Origin: CAMCYM01 sp041191165
GTDB lineage: Bacteria > Bacteroidota > Bacteroidia > Flavobacteriales_D > Sanyastnellaceae
DNA length: 18,127 nt
NCBI GenBank assembly: GCA_041191165.1
Contig: JBEEPJ010000027.1
Coordinates: 1 to 18,127, forward strand
Direction of reading: 5' to 3'
The notes under the pieces were generated by a model. That model searched no databases, was not told where the DNA came from, and saw nothing but the letters and a program-made list of their open reading frames with translations. Below, piece after piece: positions 1 to 8,375 of the stretch (the stretch's first letter is position 1; the number at the start of each line of letters is the position of its first letter). The translations under genes and the position numbers were made by a program.

Positions 1-554
1 AGTTGTTGACGGCTTACCGCTTCGACGGCGGCTCGGGGCCCGCCTATTACAACGCAGACGGCGAATCCCTGCGCCGTGCCTTCCTCAAATCACCTGTGGA
101 GTTCAGCCGCATTTCGAGCCGCTACAATTTGAAGCGTTTTCATCCTGTGTTGAATCGGGTCAAGGCCCACCTCGGCACCGACTATGCCGCTCCGCATGGC
201 ACGCCGATCATCGCCGTGGGGGATGGGGTCGTGTCCAAGAGTGAGTACCACTCCGGCAACGGCAACTACGTCAAGATTCGGCACAACAGCACTTACGAAA
301 CGCAGTACCTGCACATGTCCAAGCGGGCGGTCTCCGCGGGACAACGCGTTCACCAAGGCCAAGTCATCGGCTACGTGGGCTCCACCGGCTTATCGACCGG
401 ACCGCATGTCTGTTTCCGGTTCTGGAAAAACGGCAGGCAAGTGGACCACCTTTCCGAGGAGTCGCCTGCATCCGAACCCATCTCCAAAAAAGAACGGCCC
501 GCTTTTGAGCAAGCGCTGCGGGAGATGCAGGGGTGGTATGCCGAGGGCGACTGA
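1..554 (+). CDS. M23 family metallopeptidase (LytM/lysostaphin type), C-terminal part
   Basis: The reading frame is open from the left edge and ends with TGA at 552-554. It is the C-terminal 183 residues of a longer protein whose start lies outside the window; the first TTG is just a codon. Counting from that codon, the zinc-peptidase signature is visible: H56-x3-D60 (HLGTD), H104 in YLHM, and GPHVCF at 133-138. Enzymes of this family are zinc endopeptidases that cut peptidoglycan cross-links in the periplasm, or inactive regulators of such enzymes. The second His of the usual HxH motif is a Cys here (C137). Cys can bind zinc, and I recall this GPHVC form from other Bacteroidota M23 proteins, so the domain may still be active. 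The family assignment is firm; the substrate and the missing N-terminal architecture are unknown. Confidence 0.9.
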   Translation, partial: LLTAYRFDGGSGPAYYNADGESLRRAFLKSPVEFSRISSRYNLKRFHPVLNRVKAHLGTDYAAPHGTPIIAVGDGVVSKSEYHSGNGNYVKIRHNSTYETQYLHMSKRAVSAGQRVHQGQVIGYVGSTGLSTGPHVCFRFWKNGRQVDHLSEESPASEPISKKERPAFEQALREMQGWYAEGD

Positions 555-704
555 GCCATTCCGTGCAACCCTTTTCGATCGGTTCGGGTCTTGTTTGCGG
601 GTGCTGGATTCCAGCCGGCACTTCATGGTTCCCTGACTGAAGACCGGGCTGTCCTACGACCTGCAAGACCTCGGATCCATCTTCGGTCATCGTGGTTAGG
701 GTTC
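555..704. other. Intergenic stretch without a recognised gene
   Basis: Between the peptidase stop and the terminator I see no plausible gene on either strand. It holds one small hairpin: GTGCTGG (601-607) pairs with CCGGCAC (615-621), with one G-T wobble and a 7-base loop. It is probably 3' untranslated sequence of the peptidase mRNA. Confidence 0.5.
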
Positions 705-747
705 AACCCCTTGGTCGCACCTCATCCGTGCTTCCAAGGGGTTTTTT
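705..747 (+). terminator. Rho-independent terminator after the M23 peptidase gene
   Basis: A 10-bp stem, AACCCCTTGG (705-714) pairing with CCAAGGGGTT (734-743), encloses a second 4-bp stem GCAC/GTGC (717-720 with 728-731). It is followed by T residues through 747. The T-run lies on the + strand, so it ends transcription coming from the peptidase gene. It abuts the sufE stop codon on the other strand; that side has no T-run after the stem, so termination of the suf operon here is less certain. Confidence 0.8.
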
Positions 748-1172
748 CATGCCTGGAGGGCGAGGGCTTGGCCGTAGCGGCGGATTTGGTCTACCATGGC
801 GCGCAAACCGTTGGCACGCGTGGGACTCAGGTGCGAGGACAGCCCGACCCGATCCAGCACCCAGAGCGGGGCCTGCGCCACCTCAGCAGGCGGAAGGCCG
901 TCGAAGATATGCACCATCATGCCCGCCAAACCCTTGGTGATGATGGCGTCGCTGTCCGCCTCCAGGTGCACAGTGCCATCGGGGTTGCGGGAGGCGATCA
1001 TCCACACCCGCGACTGACAGCCCCGGATGAGCCACTCGTCCGAGCGGCGCTCCTCCGGAATGCCCGGGATTTCTTTGCCCCAGTCGATGATGCGTTCATA
1101 CTTGTCCGTCCAGTCATCGAATGCATTGAACTCGGCTTCGATGGCGCGTTGGCGGTCTTCGATGGATTCCAT
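747..1172 (-). CDS. sufE: SufE, sulfur acceptor for the cysteine desulfurase SufS
   Basis: This 141-residue protein has the length and motifs of SufE. SufE takes the persulfide sulfur from the active-site Cys of SufS and passes it to the SufBCD scaffold in the cytoplasm. The acceptor Cys is C52, in the motif RGCQSRVW (from residue 50), which matches C51 of the E. coli protein. The gene starts 30 bases after the sufS stop and is the last gene of the suf operon; the next gene is convergent. In many Bacteroidota a DUF59 (SufT-like) gene follows here, but none is present in this window. Confidence 0.95.
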   Translation of the reverse strand: MESIEDRQRAIEAEFNAFDDWTDKYERIIDWGKEIPGIPEERRSDEWLIRGCQSRVWMIASRNPDGTVHLEADSDAIITKGLAGMMVHIFDGLPPAEVAQAPLWVLDRVGLSSHLSPTRANGLRAMVDQIRRYGQALALQA

Positions 1173-1202
1173 GCGGGAAAGGTACGGCAGGAGGTCAGCG
1201 GC

Positions 1203-2435
1203 TTAGCTCAACATGCGGGCGGCGCGGTGCACAGCGGCCAGGAGGACATCGACTTCTTCAGGGGTATTGTAGGCCGCAAAGGAGGCGCGGACGGTGCCAG
1301 GAACGCCGAAGTGTTCCATGAGGGGTTCCGCACAGTGCAGGCCCGTGCGCACGGCGACCCCCTGGGCATCGAGGAGCACGCCCACGTCGTAGGGGTGTGC
1401 CCCTTCGAGCAGGAAGCTCACCACGCCCGCCTTTTCCGGGGCCGTCCCGAGGATGCGAAGGCCCGGGATGGAGGCCAAACCCGCTCGGGCCATCTCCGCC
1501 AGCCGCCGCTCATGCGACGCTATCGCCTCCACCCCCCAGTATTCCATCCAATCCAGGGCCGCAGCCGTGGCGATGGCGCCGCTGATGTGGGGCGTTCCCG
1601 CCTCGAATTTGTGGGGCAGTCCGGCATACGTGGTGCCCCGTTCGAAGCTGACGCTGGCGATCATCTCGCCCCCCCCCAGGAACGGCGGCATGGCCTCGAG
1701 CCACTCCCGGCGTCCGTACAACACCCCCAACCCCGTGGGTCCGTAGATTTTGTGCGCCGAAAAGACGTAAAAATCGGCCCCCAAGTCGCGTACATCGACC
1801 TGCAGGTGGGGGACCGCTTGGCAGCCATCCACGAGGACCCGGGCGCCCACGGCTTGGGCTTCCGCGATCCAGCGCTTGGCGGGATTGATGGTGCCCAGCA
1901 CGTTGGAGACGTGGGTGAACGCCACCATCCGCGGTTCCAGGGCGAGGGCCCGTGCCCAATCCTCTTCGTCCACCGTGCCGTCGGGCAAGACGTCCACGGG
2001 CACCAAGCGGGCTCCGCGCTCGGCGACGACCATCTGCCAGGGCACGATGTTCGCGTGGTGCTCCATCCGGGTCACCACCACGACATCGCCGGGGCCGAGG
2101 TACGTGCGGCCCCAGCTCCACGCCACCAGGTTGATGGCGGCGGTGGCCCCGGAGGTGAACAGAATTTCATCGGTGGAGGCGGCATTCAAGTGCCGACGGA
2201 CCCGCTCCCGGGCCGCCTCGAAGGCGTCGGTCGCCTCTTGGGACAGGGCATGCACCCCGCGGTGGACGTTGGCGTGACGGGTGCGGAGGTAGTCCGCTTG
2301 GGCCGAGATGACCTGTTCCGGTTTTTGGGCAGACGCCGCGCTGTCCAGGTACACCAGCGGCTTGCCGTGCACCTGCCGGCCCAGGATGGGAAACTGGGCG
2401 CGGATGGCGTCGATATCGTAGGGAGGAGGGGTCAT
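1203..2435 (-). CDS. sufS: SufS, PLP-dependent cysteine desulfurase (group II)
   Basis: The product has 410 residues, close to the 406 of E. coli SufS. It removes sulfur from L-cysteine, leaving alanine and an enzyme persulfide for SufE. Visible key residues are H126 in MEHHAN, D203 and Q206 in DGCQAV (cofactor ring contacts), K229 in SAHKIYGPTG (the Schiff-base lysine) and C368 in RTGLHCAEP (the persulfide Cys, in the short-loop context of group II enzymes). The frame stays open well upstream, but homology begins at the ATG at 2435. That ATG overlaps the tlyA stop as ATGA, with no clear Shine-Dalgarno sequence, so sufS is probably translated by reinitiation after tlyA. Confidence 0.96.
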   Translation of the reverse strand: MTPPPYDIDAIRAQFPILGRQVHGKPLVYLDSAASAQKPEQVISAQADYLRTRHANVHRGVHALSQEATDAFEAARERVRRHLNAASTDEILFTSGATAAINLVAWSWGRTYLGPGDVVVVTRMEHHANIVPWQMVVAERGARLVPVDVLPDGTVDEEDWARALALEPRMVAFTHVSNVLGTINPAKRWIAEAQAVGARVLVDGCQAVPHLQVDVRDLGADFYVFSAHKIYGPTGLGVLYGRREWLEAMPPFLGGGEMIASVSFERGTTYAGLPHKFEAGTPHISGAIATAAALDWMEYWGVEAIASHERRLAEMARAGLASIPGLRILGTAPEKAGVVSFLLEGAHPYDVGVLLDAQGVAVRTGLHCAEPLMEHFGVPGTVRASFAAYNTPEEVDVLLAAVHRAARMLS

Positions 2436-3190
2436 GGGGTGGGATTTCGATGGAGCCGGAGGAGCCATTCTTGGTTGCCGTCGCCGCCGGCCACCGGCGA
2501 AGGCACCGAACCGAGGACTTCGAACCCGGCGGCGATTGCGGCGGAGGACACGGTGTCCAAGGCCTGCTGGCGCAGGCGGGGGTCGTGGACCACCCCGTTC
2601 CGGCCCAGGCCTTGCGGTCCCACCTCGAACTGGGGTTTTACCAGCACCACCCCGTCCGTCGGTGCAGCGGGGGCCAGCAGGCCGGCCAGCGGCGCGAGCA
2701 CCCGCGTCGCGCTGACGAACGAAACATCGACGGCGAACCAGCTGGGCAGGGAGGCCCCACGTTCCAGCACCTGGGCCGCCTCGAGGGACTGAATTTGCGT
2801 CTTGTCGAACCAGACGACCCGGGCGTCCTGCCGCAGCTCCGCCGCCAGCTGGTCGGACCCGGCGTCCACCGCGATCACGCCCACCGCCCCGTGCGCCAGC
2901 GCCACCTCGGTGAACCCGCCCGTCGACGCTCCCACGTCCAATGCCCACTTGCCCTGCGGCGTCAATTCAGGCCAAACCTCCAAAGCCCCCAACAGCTTCA
3001 GCGCCCCCCGACCCACCCAAGGCATGGGCGGCGAAGCCCACTCCAACACCGCATCCTCCGGCACCTCCTTCCCGGGCTTGTGCACCACCCCCCCATTCAC
3101 CCGAACCCCGGACCATTCAATATCCCGGGCTGCCCGGGCCCGCGAGGCCGACAACCCCCGCTGGACCATCAATCGGTCCAGTCGCTCCAT
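2432..3190 (-). CDS. tlyA: TlyA family rRNA 2'-O-methyltransferase
   Basis: This 252-residue protein has an N-terminal S4 RNA-binding domain (RLDRLMVQRGLSASRARA, residues 3-20) and a Rossmann SAM-dependent methyltransferase domain of the FtsJ type, with motif I DVGASTGGF at 85-93. The proposed catalytic set is K65, D155, K185 (in VKPQFEVG) and E241, spaced almost exactly as in mycobacterial TlyA. Family members methylate ribose 2'-OH groups of cytidines in 16S and/or 23S rRNA; older annotations call them hemolysin A. The ATG at 3190 is preceded by GGGGAAGG and overlaps the end of sufD by 22 bases, and the stop overlaps the sufS start by 4 bases. The gene is therefore embedded in the suf operon, an unusual place for it. 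Which rRNA it modifies cannot be read from the sequence. Confidence 0.93.
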   Translation of the reverse strand: MERLDRLMVQRGLSASRARAARDIEWSGVRVNGGVVHKPGKEVPEDAVLEWASPPMPWVGRGALKLLGALEVWPELTPQGKWALDVGASTGGFTEVALAHGAVGVIAVDAGSDQLAAELRQDARVVWFDKTQIQSLEAAQVLERGASLPSWFAVDVSFVSATRVLAPLAGLLAPAAPTDGVVLVKPQFEVGPQGLGRNGVVHDPRLRQQALDTVSSAAIAAGFEVLGSVPSPVAGGDGNQEWLLRLHRNPTP

Positions 3191-4545
3191 CCTTCCCCGT
3201 TGTCAAATCCCCCGTGACGGGCCGCCCAACCCTTTCGCACCGCCTCCTGCACCCCACCCTCCGGCAGGGCCCGCAACACATCGCCCACAAACGCCTCGAC
3301 CAACAACGCCCGGGCATCTGCTTCCGCAATCCCGCGGGACTGGGCGTAGAAGAGGGCTTGGTCGTCGATTTGGCCTATGGTACAGCCATGGCTACACTTC
3401 ACATCGTCCGCGTAAATTTCCAGCTCCGGCTTGGAGTGCATGACGGCTTCGCGGCCCACCACCAAGTTCGCATTGCGCTGATAAGCCTCGGTTTTCTGGG
3501 CATCGGGGCGCACGAAAATCTTGCCGTTGAAAACGCCTTGCGCCCGGTCGTACAAAACGCCCCGGTAGTCCTCGTCACTGGTGCAGTTGGGGACGCGGTG
3601 GTCCACCGTGGTGTAGTGCGCCACGCGCTCCTCACCCGTGGGGAGATAGGCCCCCAGCATGCGGGCATGGGCTCCTTCCCCTGTGAGCCGAAGGGTCCAA
3701 TCGTTGCGCACCTGCGCCGCGCGCACCAACACCGATACCGTCTCCAATCGGCTGCCGGCCTGCTGCTCGGCAGCCAGATGGCACTGGCGGTGCACCTGGC
3801 CCGCATCGTCCACCACCTGGTGCCACGCCCCTTCCGCGTTCTCGCCCAGTTCCCACTCCCAGGTGGTTCCGGTGAATCCCGTGGTGCCTGCGGCCGCATG
3901 GGACCATTCGATCAGGGTAGCCCGGGCTCCGGCCCCGAGCACCACCCGGTGGGTCGGAAAGGCCGCCACATCCACCCCATCGAGCACGGATTCCACCAAA
4001 ATCGGGGCATCCAATCGCACCCCATCCGCCACCCGCAACTGCAATCCCTCCTGGGCAAACCGGGTCGACACCGCGCCCATCCAATCGTCCCCGTGAAAGC
4101 CCTTCCGTTCCTCCGCCCCCTTCGCGTTGCGCACGTCCACCCCCACGCCCACCGGCAATTGGCTCAGCTCAGGCACCCATCGCCCATTCCAGATCACCAA
4201 CCGATACCCTTTCCAATCCGGGCACGCCACCTCCCGGCCGGCGGGCAAGCTCGTCGCGCCCGGCCGCAAACGCCGGCCCAGCAGGCCCGTCAGCGGCGTA
4301 AAGCGCCACCGCTCCAACCGGCGGTGCGGCACCGGCCACTGGCCCAGCGCCCGACGGGCCGCCTCCCGAACCTCCGAGCCTCCATCGGTTCCCAGGTCCT
4401 CCCAGTCCCCCTCCAGCGCCTCCAACCACGCCCGACCCTGGGTTTCGACTGCGGCCGGGGCGGGCACGTGCCGCAACCTCGTCCGCACCTCCTCCCGAAA
4501 ATCCGCAGGCCCACCTGGCCCGTCTTGCGCAATCTCCCAGCTCAT
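3169..4545 (-). CDS. sufD: SufD, scaffold subunit of the SufBCD iron-sulfur assembly complex
   Basis: The 458-residue product is SufD, which pairs with SufB on a SufC ATPase dimer to build Fe-S clusters. The conserved C-terminal core (SKPELEIYADDVKCSHG) is present; C384 and H386 correspond to C358 and H360 of E. coli SufD, the latter implicated as a cluster ligand at the SufB-SufD interface. The N-terminal third is divergent, as usual for this subunit. The frame is open to 4905, but the start is the ATG at 4545. It overlaps the sufC stop as ATGA, and upstream sequence in this frame is antisense-like noise over sufC. The stop lies 22 bases inside tlyA. Confidence 0.95.
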   Translation of the reverse strand: MSWEIAQDGPGGPADFREEVRTRLRHVPAPAAVETQGRAWLEALEGDWEDLGTDGGSEVREAARRALGQWPVPHRRLERWRFTPLTGLLGRRLRPGATSLPAGREVACPDWKGYRLVIWNGRWVPELSQLPVGVGVDVRNAKGAEERKGFHGDDWMGAVSTRFAQEGLQLRVADGVRLDAPILVESVLDGVDVAAFPTHRVVLGAGARATLIEWSHAAAGTTGFTGTTWEWELGENAEGAWHQVVDDAGQVHRQCHLAAEQQAGSRLETVSVLVRAAQVRNDWTLRLTGEGAHARMLGAYLPTGEERVAHYTTVDHRVPNCTSDEDYRGVLYDRAQGVFNGKIFVRPDAQKTEAYQRNANLVVGREAVMHSKPELEIYADDVKCSHGCTIGQIDDQALFYAQSRGIAEADARALLVEAFVGDVLRALPEGGVQEAVRKGWAARHGGFDNGEGWSDWTD

Positions 4546-5291
4546 TGTACCCGCTCTTTGATCCAATCGTACCCCTTCTCCTCCAGCTCGAGGGCGAGCT
4601 CCTTGGGACCCGACTCGACGATGACCCCGTCGAACAGCACGTGCACGCGATCCGGGACGATGTAGTCGAGCAAGCGCTGGTAGTGCGTGATGACGAGGAA
4701 GCTCCGGTCGGCGGAGCGCATCCGGTTGACCCCTTCGGATACGATGCGCAGGGCATCGATGTCCAGGCCGGAGTCCGTCTCGTCTAGGATAGCGAGTTTG
4801 GGCTCCAACATCGCCATTTGAAAAATCTCGTTGCGCTTCTTCTCGCCACCGGAGAACCCCTCGTTCACCGAGCGATTCTTGAGCCTGCCATCGAGCTGCA
4901 CCCACGCGGAACGCTCTTGCACCAGCTCGAGGAAGGCCCGGCCGCCGATGGGCTCAAGCCCTTGATATTCACGCTTGCCATTAAGCGCCGCGCGCAGGAA
5001 GTTCATGTTGGACACGCCCGGGATTTCCACGGGGTATTGGAAGGCCAAAAAAAGCCCCGCCCGCGCCCGATCCGTCACCTCCAGCTCCAACAAATCCACC
5101 CCGTCGAAGTCCACCGCGCCCGCGGTCACCTCATAATCCTCGCGCCCCGCCAGCACCGAGGCTAGCGTGGACTTCCCAGAACCATTGGGCCCCATGATGG
5201 CGTGCACCTCCCCTGGGGGAATGTGCAGGTTGAGGCCTTTGAGAATCTCGTGCTCGCCGATGCGAGCGTGCAGGTTGGTGATGTTGAGCAT
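4542..5291 (-). CDS. sufC: SufC, ABC-type ATPase of the SUF complex
   Basis: This 249-residue soluble ABC ATPase drives conformational change in SufBCD; it is not a transporter subunit. Walker A is GPNGSGKST at 34-42 (K40), the Q-loop is AFQYP around 83-87, the signature is FSGGEKKRNEI at 146-156, Walker B is LAILDETDSGLD at 166-177 (E171), and the switch His is H203. These positions agree with E. coli SufC almost residue for residue. The start is the ATG at 5291, five bases after the sufB stop; the longer open frame extends into sufB antisense to nothing known and has no homology. The spacing indicates cotranscription with sufB. Confidence 0.97.
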   Translation of the reverse strand: MLNITNLHARIGEHEILKGLNLHIPPGEVHAIMGPNGSGKSTLASVLAGREDYEVTAGAVDFDGVDLLELEVTDRARAGLFLAFQYPVEIPGVSNMNFLRAALNGKREYQGLEPIGGRAFLELVQERSAWVQLDGRLKNRSVNEGFSGGEKKRNEIFQMAMLEPKLAILDETDSGLDIDALRIVSEGVNRMRSADRSFLVITHYQRLLDYIVPDRVHVLFDGVIVESGPKELALELEEKGYDWIKERVQ

Positions 5292-5296
5292 GGGAA

Positions 5297-6745
<1,449 letters not shown>

Positions 6746-6752
6746 GGTGTTG

Positions 6753-6761
6753 CCTCCTTTT
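6753..6761 (-). promoter_or_regulatory. Strong Shine-Dalgarno site of sufB
   Basis: On the minus strand AAAAGGAGG ends 7 bases before the sufB ATG. It is the clearest ribosome binding site in the window, in a phylum where such sites are often weak. It fixes the sufB start and suggests SufB is translated independently of sufA. Confidence 0.7.
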
Positions 6762-6763
6762 CG

Positions 6764-7090
6764 TCAGAGCGAAAAGCTCTCTCCGCAGCCACACGTGCGG
6801 TTCGCGTTGGGATTGTAAAACTCGAAGCCCTTTCCATTGAGCCCGCCGCTGTACCGCAATTCCGTCCCCACGAGGTACAAGAAGCTCTTGCGATCGACTA
6901 CGATTTTCACGCCCTTGTCCTCGAAAACCTGGTCCCCTTCCTTCATTTCGTGGTCAAAATCAAGTTGGTACATCAACCCCGAACAACCTCCGCCCTTCAC
7001 GCCCACCCGAACGAATCGCTCGGCGTCACCCCCGGCCTCGCTCAGGAGCCGCTGAACCTGATCTTTTGCACTTTCGCTTACGGTGATCAT
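6764..7090 (-). CDS. sufA: SufA/IscA/ErpA-type iron-sulfur carrier protein
   Basis: The 108-residue protein is an A-type carrier (HesB/IscA fold) that takes Fe-S clusters from the scaffold and delivers them to target apoproteins. The three invariant cysteines are present: C36 in GGGCSGL and C100 and C102 in the CGCG motif near the C-terminus. It is the first gene of the suf operon, with a promoter of the Bacteroidota type just upstream. A-type carriers are hard to separate by name from sequence alone; sufA is chosen because of the operon. ErpA-like function is equally possible. Confidence 0.93.
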   Translation of the reverse strand: MITVSESAKDQVQRLLSEAGGDAERFVRVGVKGGGCSGLMYQLDFDHEMKEGDQVFEDKGVKIVVDRKSFLYLVGTELRYSGGLNGKGFEFYNPNANRTCGCGESFSL

Positions 7091-7111
7091 TGCATCCCCT
7101 TTTTATGGTAG

Positions 7112-7145
7112 CAAAGTTAGGTTGTTAAGATTCATTCTAAACAAA
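7112..7145 (-). promoter_or_regulatory. Predicted promoter of the suf operon (Bacteroidota type)
   Basis: On the minus strand a -33 element TTTG (7142-7145) and a -7 element TAACTTTG (7112-7119) are separated by 22 bases. This fits the TTG/TAnnTTTG pattern known for the primary sigma factor in Bacteroidota. Transcription would start near 7105, leaving about 15 bases before the sufA ATG, including the purine-rich AAAAAGGGGA. Confidence 0.6.
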
Positions 7146-7169
7146 GTCGGGGCGGGGATGTTCATCATA

Positions 7170-7232
7170 GGGGCGCAAGAATTCCCGGCAGGGGGCGCAA
7201 AGTACCCGGTTGGGGGTTGTAAGTTTGGCCTG
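7170..7232. repeat. Degenerate 21-22 bp direct repeats between sufA and ftsX
   Basis: Two imperfect copies share GGGGCGCAA and CCCGG (7170-7190 and 7191-7211). CCCGG recurs at exactly 21 bases and CGCAA at 22. A third, weaker copy beginning with GGGGG starts at 7212 and merges into the predicted ftsX promoter box. The spacing of two helical turns would suit a protein binding in tandem, but the copies are short and could be chance. Confidence 0.35.
7220..7227 (+). promoter_or_regulatory. Predicted -7 promoter element of ftsX
   Basis: TAAGTTTG matches TAnnTTTG exactly and lies 19 bases before the ftsX ATG, giving a leader of roughly 12-14 bases. No convincing -33 TTG is found at the expected distance, so the call rests on the -7 box and its position. 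Confidence 0.45.
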
Positions 7233-7246
7233 ACAAGCGCTCGCCC

Positions 7247-8110
7247 ATGGCATCACCCCGCACGACTTCCGGCATCACGACCTCCATCACCACCCTCGTG
7301 GGCATGACGCTGACATTGACCATGATCGGGTGCATTGCAGCCCTTTACGTGTTGGGAAAAGGATGGGAACAGCAGTTGCGGCAGGAAGCCCGTGTGCAGG
7401 TGTACTTTCAGCGGGAACTCGATGCCCAGGCGCTCCACCTCGCGCAAGAGGCGCTGCGCACCGATCCCGCAGTAGCTGAGGCGCGCTACCTCGATCCGGC
7501 TGAGGCCAGCCGCGAACTGGAGCAGGAATTGGGGGAATCTTTCGTGGATTTTCTCGGCTATGTCCCGCTGCCCGATGTCATGGACCTGACCATGCGGCCT
7601 GAGTTTGGATCTTCAGAGGCCTTGGAGGGTGCAGTGGCCCGGATGCGCGAAATTCCCGGGGTCTCGGAGGTGGTTTGGCAAGCGGACCTGCTCGCGGGCA
7701 TCGAGACGACCATCCAGCGTTTGGTCGGACCCATGGCCCTGATGGCAGCGCTTTTCCTGGTGGTGGCGGTGGCCCTGTTGCACAACACCATTCGCCTCAC
7801 CGTGTTTGCGAGGCGATTCATTATCAAGACCATGCAACTCGTGGGCGCCCATCCCCGGCTCATTCGCCGGCCCTTTCTGGTCCAAGGCGCCTTGCTGGGC
7901 GTGGTTTCCGGGCTCTTCAGTTTTGCGCTGGTCACCGGTTTGATGGCTTTCGTGCGGAGCATCGCCGGAGAGTTGCTCATGCACTGGGGCGGGATGCACA
8001 TGCTCGCCCTTGCGGGGGGATTGGTGGGATTGGGGGCATTCCTGGGGTGGATTTCCACGGTTTTTGCCGTCAACCGCTACCTGCGGATGGAGATGGACCG
8101 GTTGTATTGA
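7247..8110 (+). CDS. ftsX: FtsX, cell-division ABC transporter-like membrane protein
   Basis: The 287-residue protein has the FtsX layout: one N-terminal membrane segment (about residues 14-36), an extracytoplasmic domain (about 37-155), then three further membrane segments (about 158-183, 210-235 and 248-270). With the ATPase FtsE it forms a complex at the septum that activates peptidoglycan hydrolases through the external domain. The cytoplasmic loop carries the conserved RRFIIKTMQLVGAHP stretch (starting around residue 188) that contacts FtsE. ftsE is not in this window. The gene starts a + strand cluster diverging from suf, with DUF3098 and uppP downstream. Confidence 0.93.
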   Translation: MASPRTTSGITTSITTLVGMTLTLTMIGCIAALYVLGKGWEQQLRQEARVQVYFQRELDAQALHLAQEALRTDPAVAEARYLDPAEASRELEQELGESFVDFLGYVPLPDVMDLTMRPEFGSSEALEGAVARMREIPGVSEVVWQADLLAGIETTIQRLVGPMALMAALFLVVAVALLHNTIRLTVFARRFIIKTMQLVGAHPRLIRRPFLVQGALLGVVSGLFSFALVTGLMAFVRSIAGELLMHWGGMHMLALAGGLVGLGAFLGWISTVFAVNRYLRMEMDRLY

Positions 8111-8128
8111 GTCGATTGGCTAACTTTG
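8102..8128 (+). promoter_or_regulatory. Possible internal promoter before the DUF3098 gene
   Basis: TAACTTTG at 8121-8128 matches the -7 consensus of Bacteroidota exactly. A TTG at 8102-8104 lies 16 bases upstream, slightly shorter than usual. The box ends 4 bases before the ATG at 8133, so a transcript from it would start at or almost at the start codon. Confidence 0.45.
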
Positions 8129-8132
8129 AGGC

Positions 8133-8375
8133 ATGGCAAACGAAAAAAAGGCCACAACTCCATCCGACGGCTTTGCCATGGGCAAAAGCCAGTTCGTGCG
8201 CTTGGGGTTGGGCATCTTGCTGCTCATCGCAGGTTACCTGCTCATGTCAGGAGGGAAATCCGAGGATCCTGAAGTCTTCAATCCGGAGATTTTCAATAAC
8301 CGCAGGCTGGTCGTGGCGCCCATCGTCGTCTTGCTCGGTTATGCCACGGTTTTTCATGCCATTTTGAAGCGCTGA
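8133..8375 (+). CDS. DUF3098 family small membrane protein
   Basis: This is an 80-residue protein with two predicted membrane segments (about residues 22-40 and 59-77) and a lysine-containing N-terminus. I recognise it as the DUF3098 family, found in Bacteroidota typically between ftsX and uppP, as here. Its function is unknown; the conserved neighbourhood suggests a role at the cell envelope near division or lipid carrier recycling. Its stop codon shares one base with the uppP start (TGATG), indicating coupled translation. Confidence 0.85.
   Translation: MANEKKATTPSDGFAMGKSQFVRLGLGILLLIAGYLLMSGGKSEDPEVFNPEIFNNRRLVVAPIVVLLGYATVFHAILKR

Noticed and set aside
640..735. tRNA-like appearance (GGGTTCAACCCC resembling a T-arm)
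   Set aside because: No matching acceptor stem, D-arm or anticodon arm can be built around it; the sequence is explained by the terminator stem.
591..2792. Very long + strand open frame (733 codons) opposite sufE, sufS and tlyA
   Set aside because: It is antisense to three well-supported genes. Its translation is rich in His, Arg, Gly and Pro with no domain, as expected for the complement of GC-rich coding sequence.
2436..2948. N-terminal extension of SufS by about 170 residues in the same frame
   Set aside because: The extension overlaps tlyA and has a non-protein-like composition. SufS homology and usual length begin at the ATG at 2435.
2941..4665. Long + strand open frame (574 codons) opposite sufD and tlyA
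   Set aside because: It is a shadow of sufD/tlyA in GC-rich DNA, of low complexity (Pro/His/Arg) and with no recognisable motif.
4546..4905. N-terminal extension of SufD
   Set aside because: It overlaps sufC out of frame and shows no SufD homology; the ATGA overlap at 4542-4545 is the natural start.
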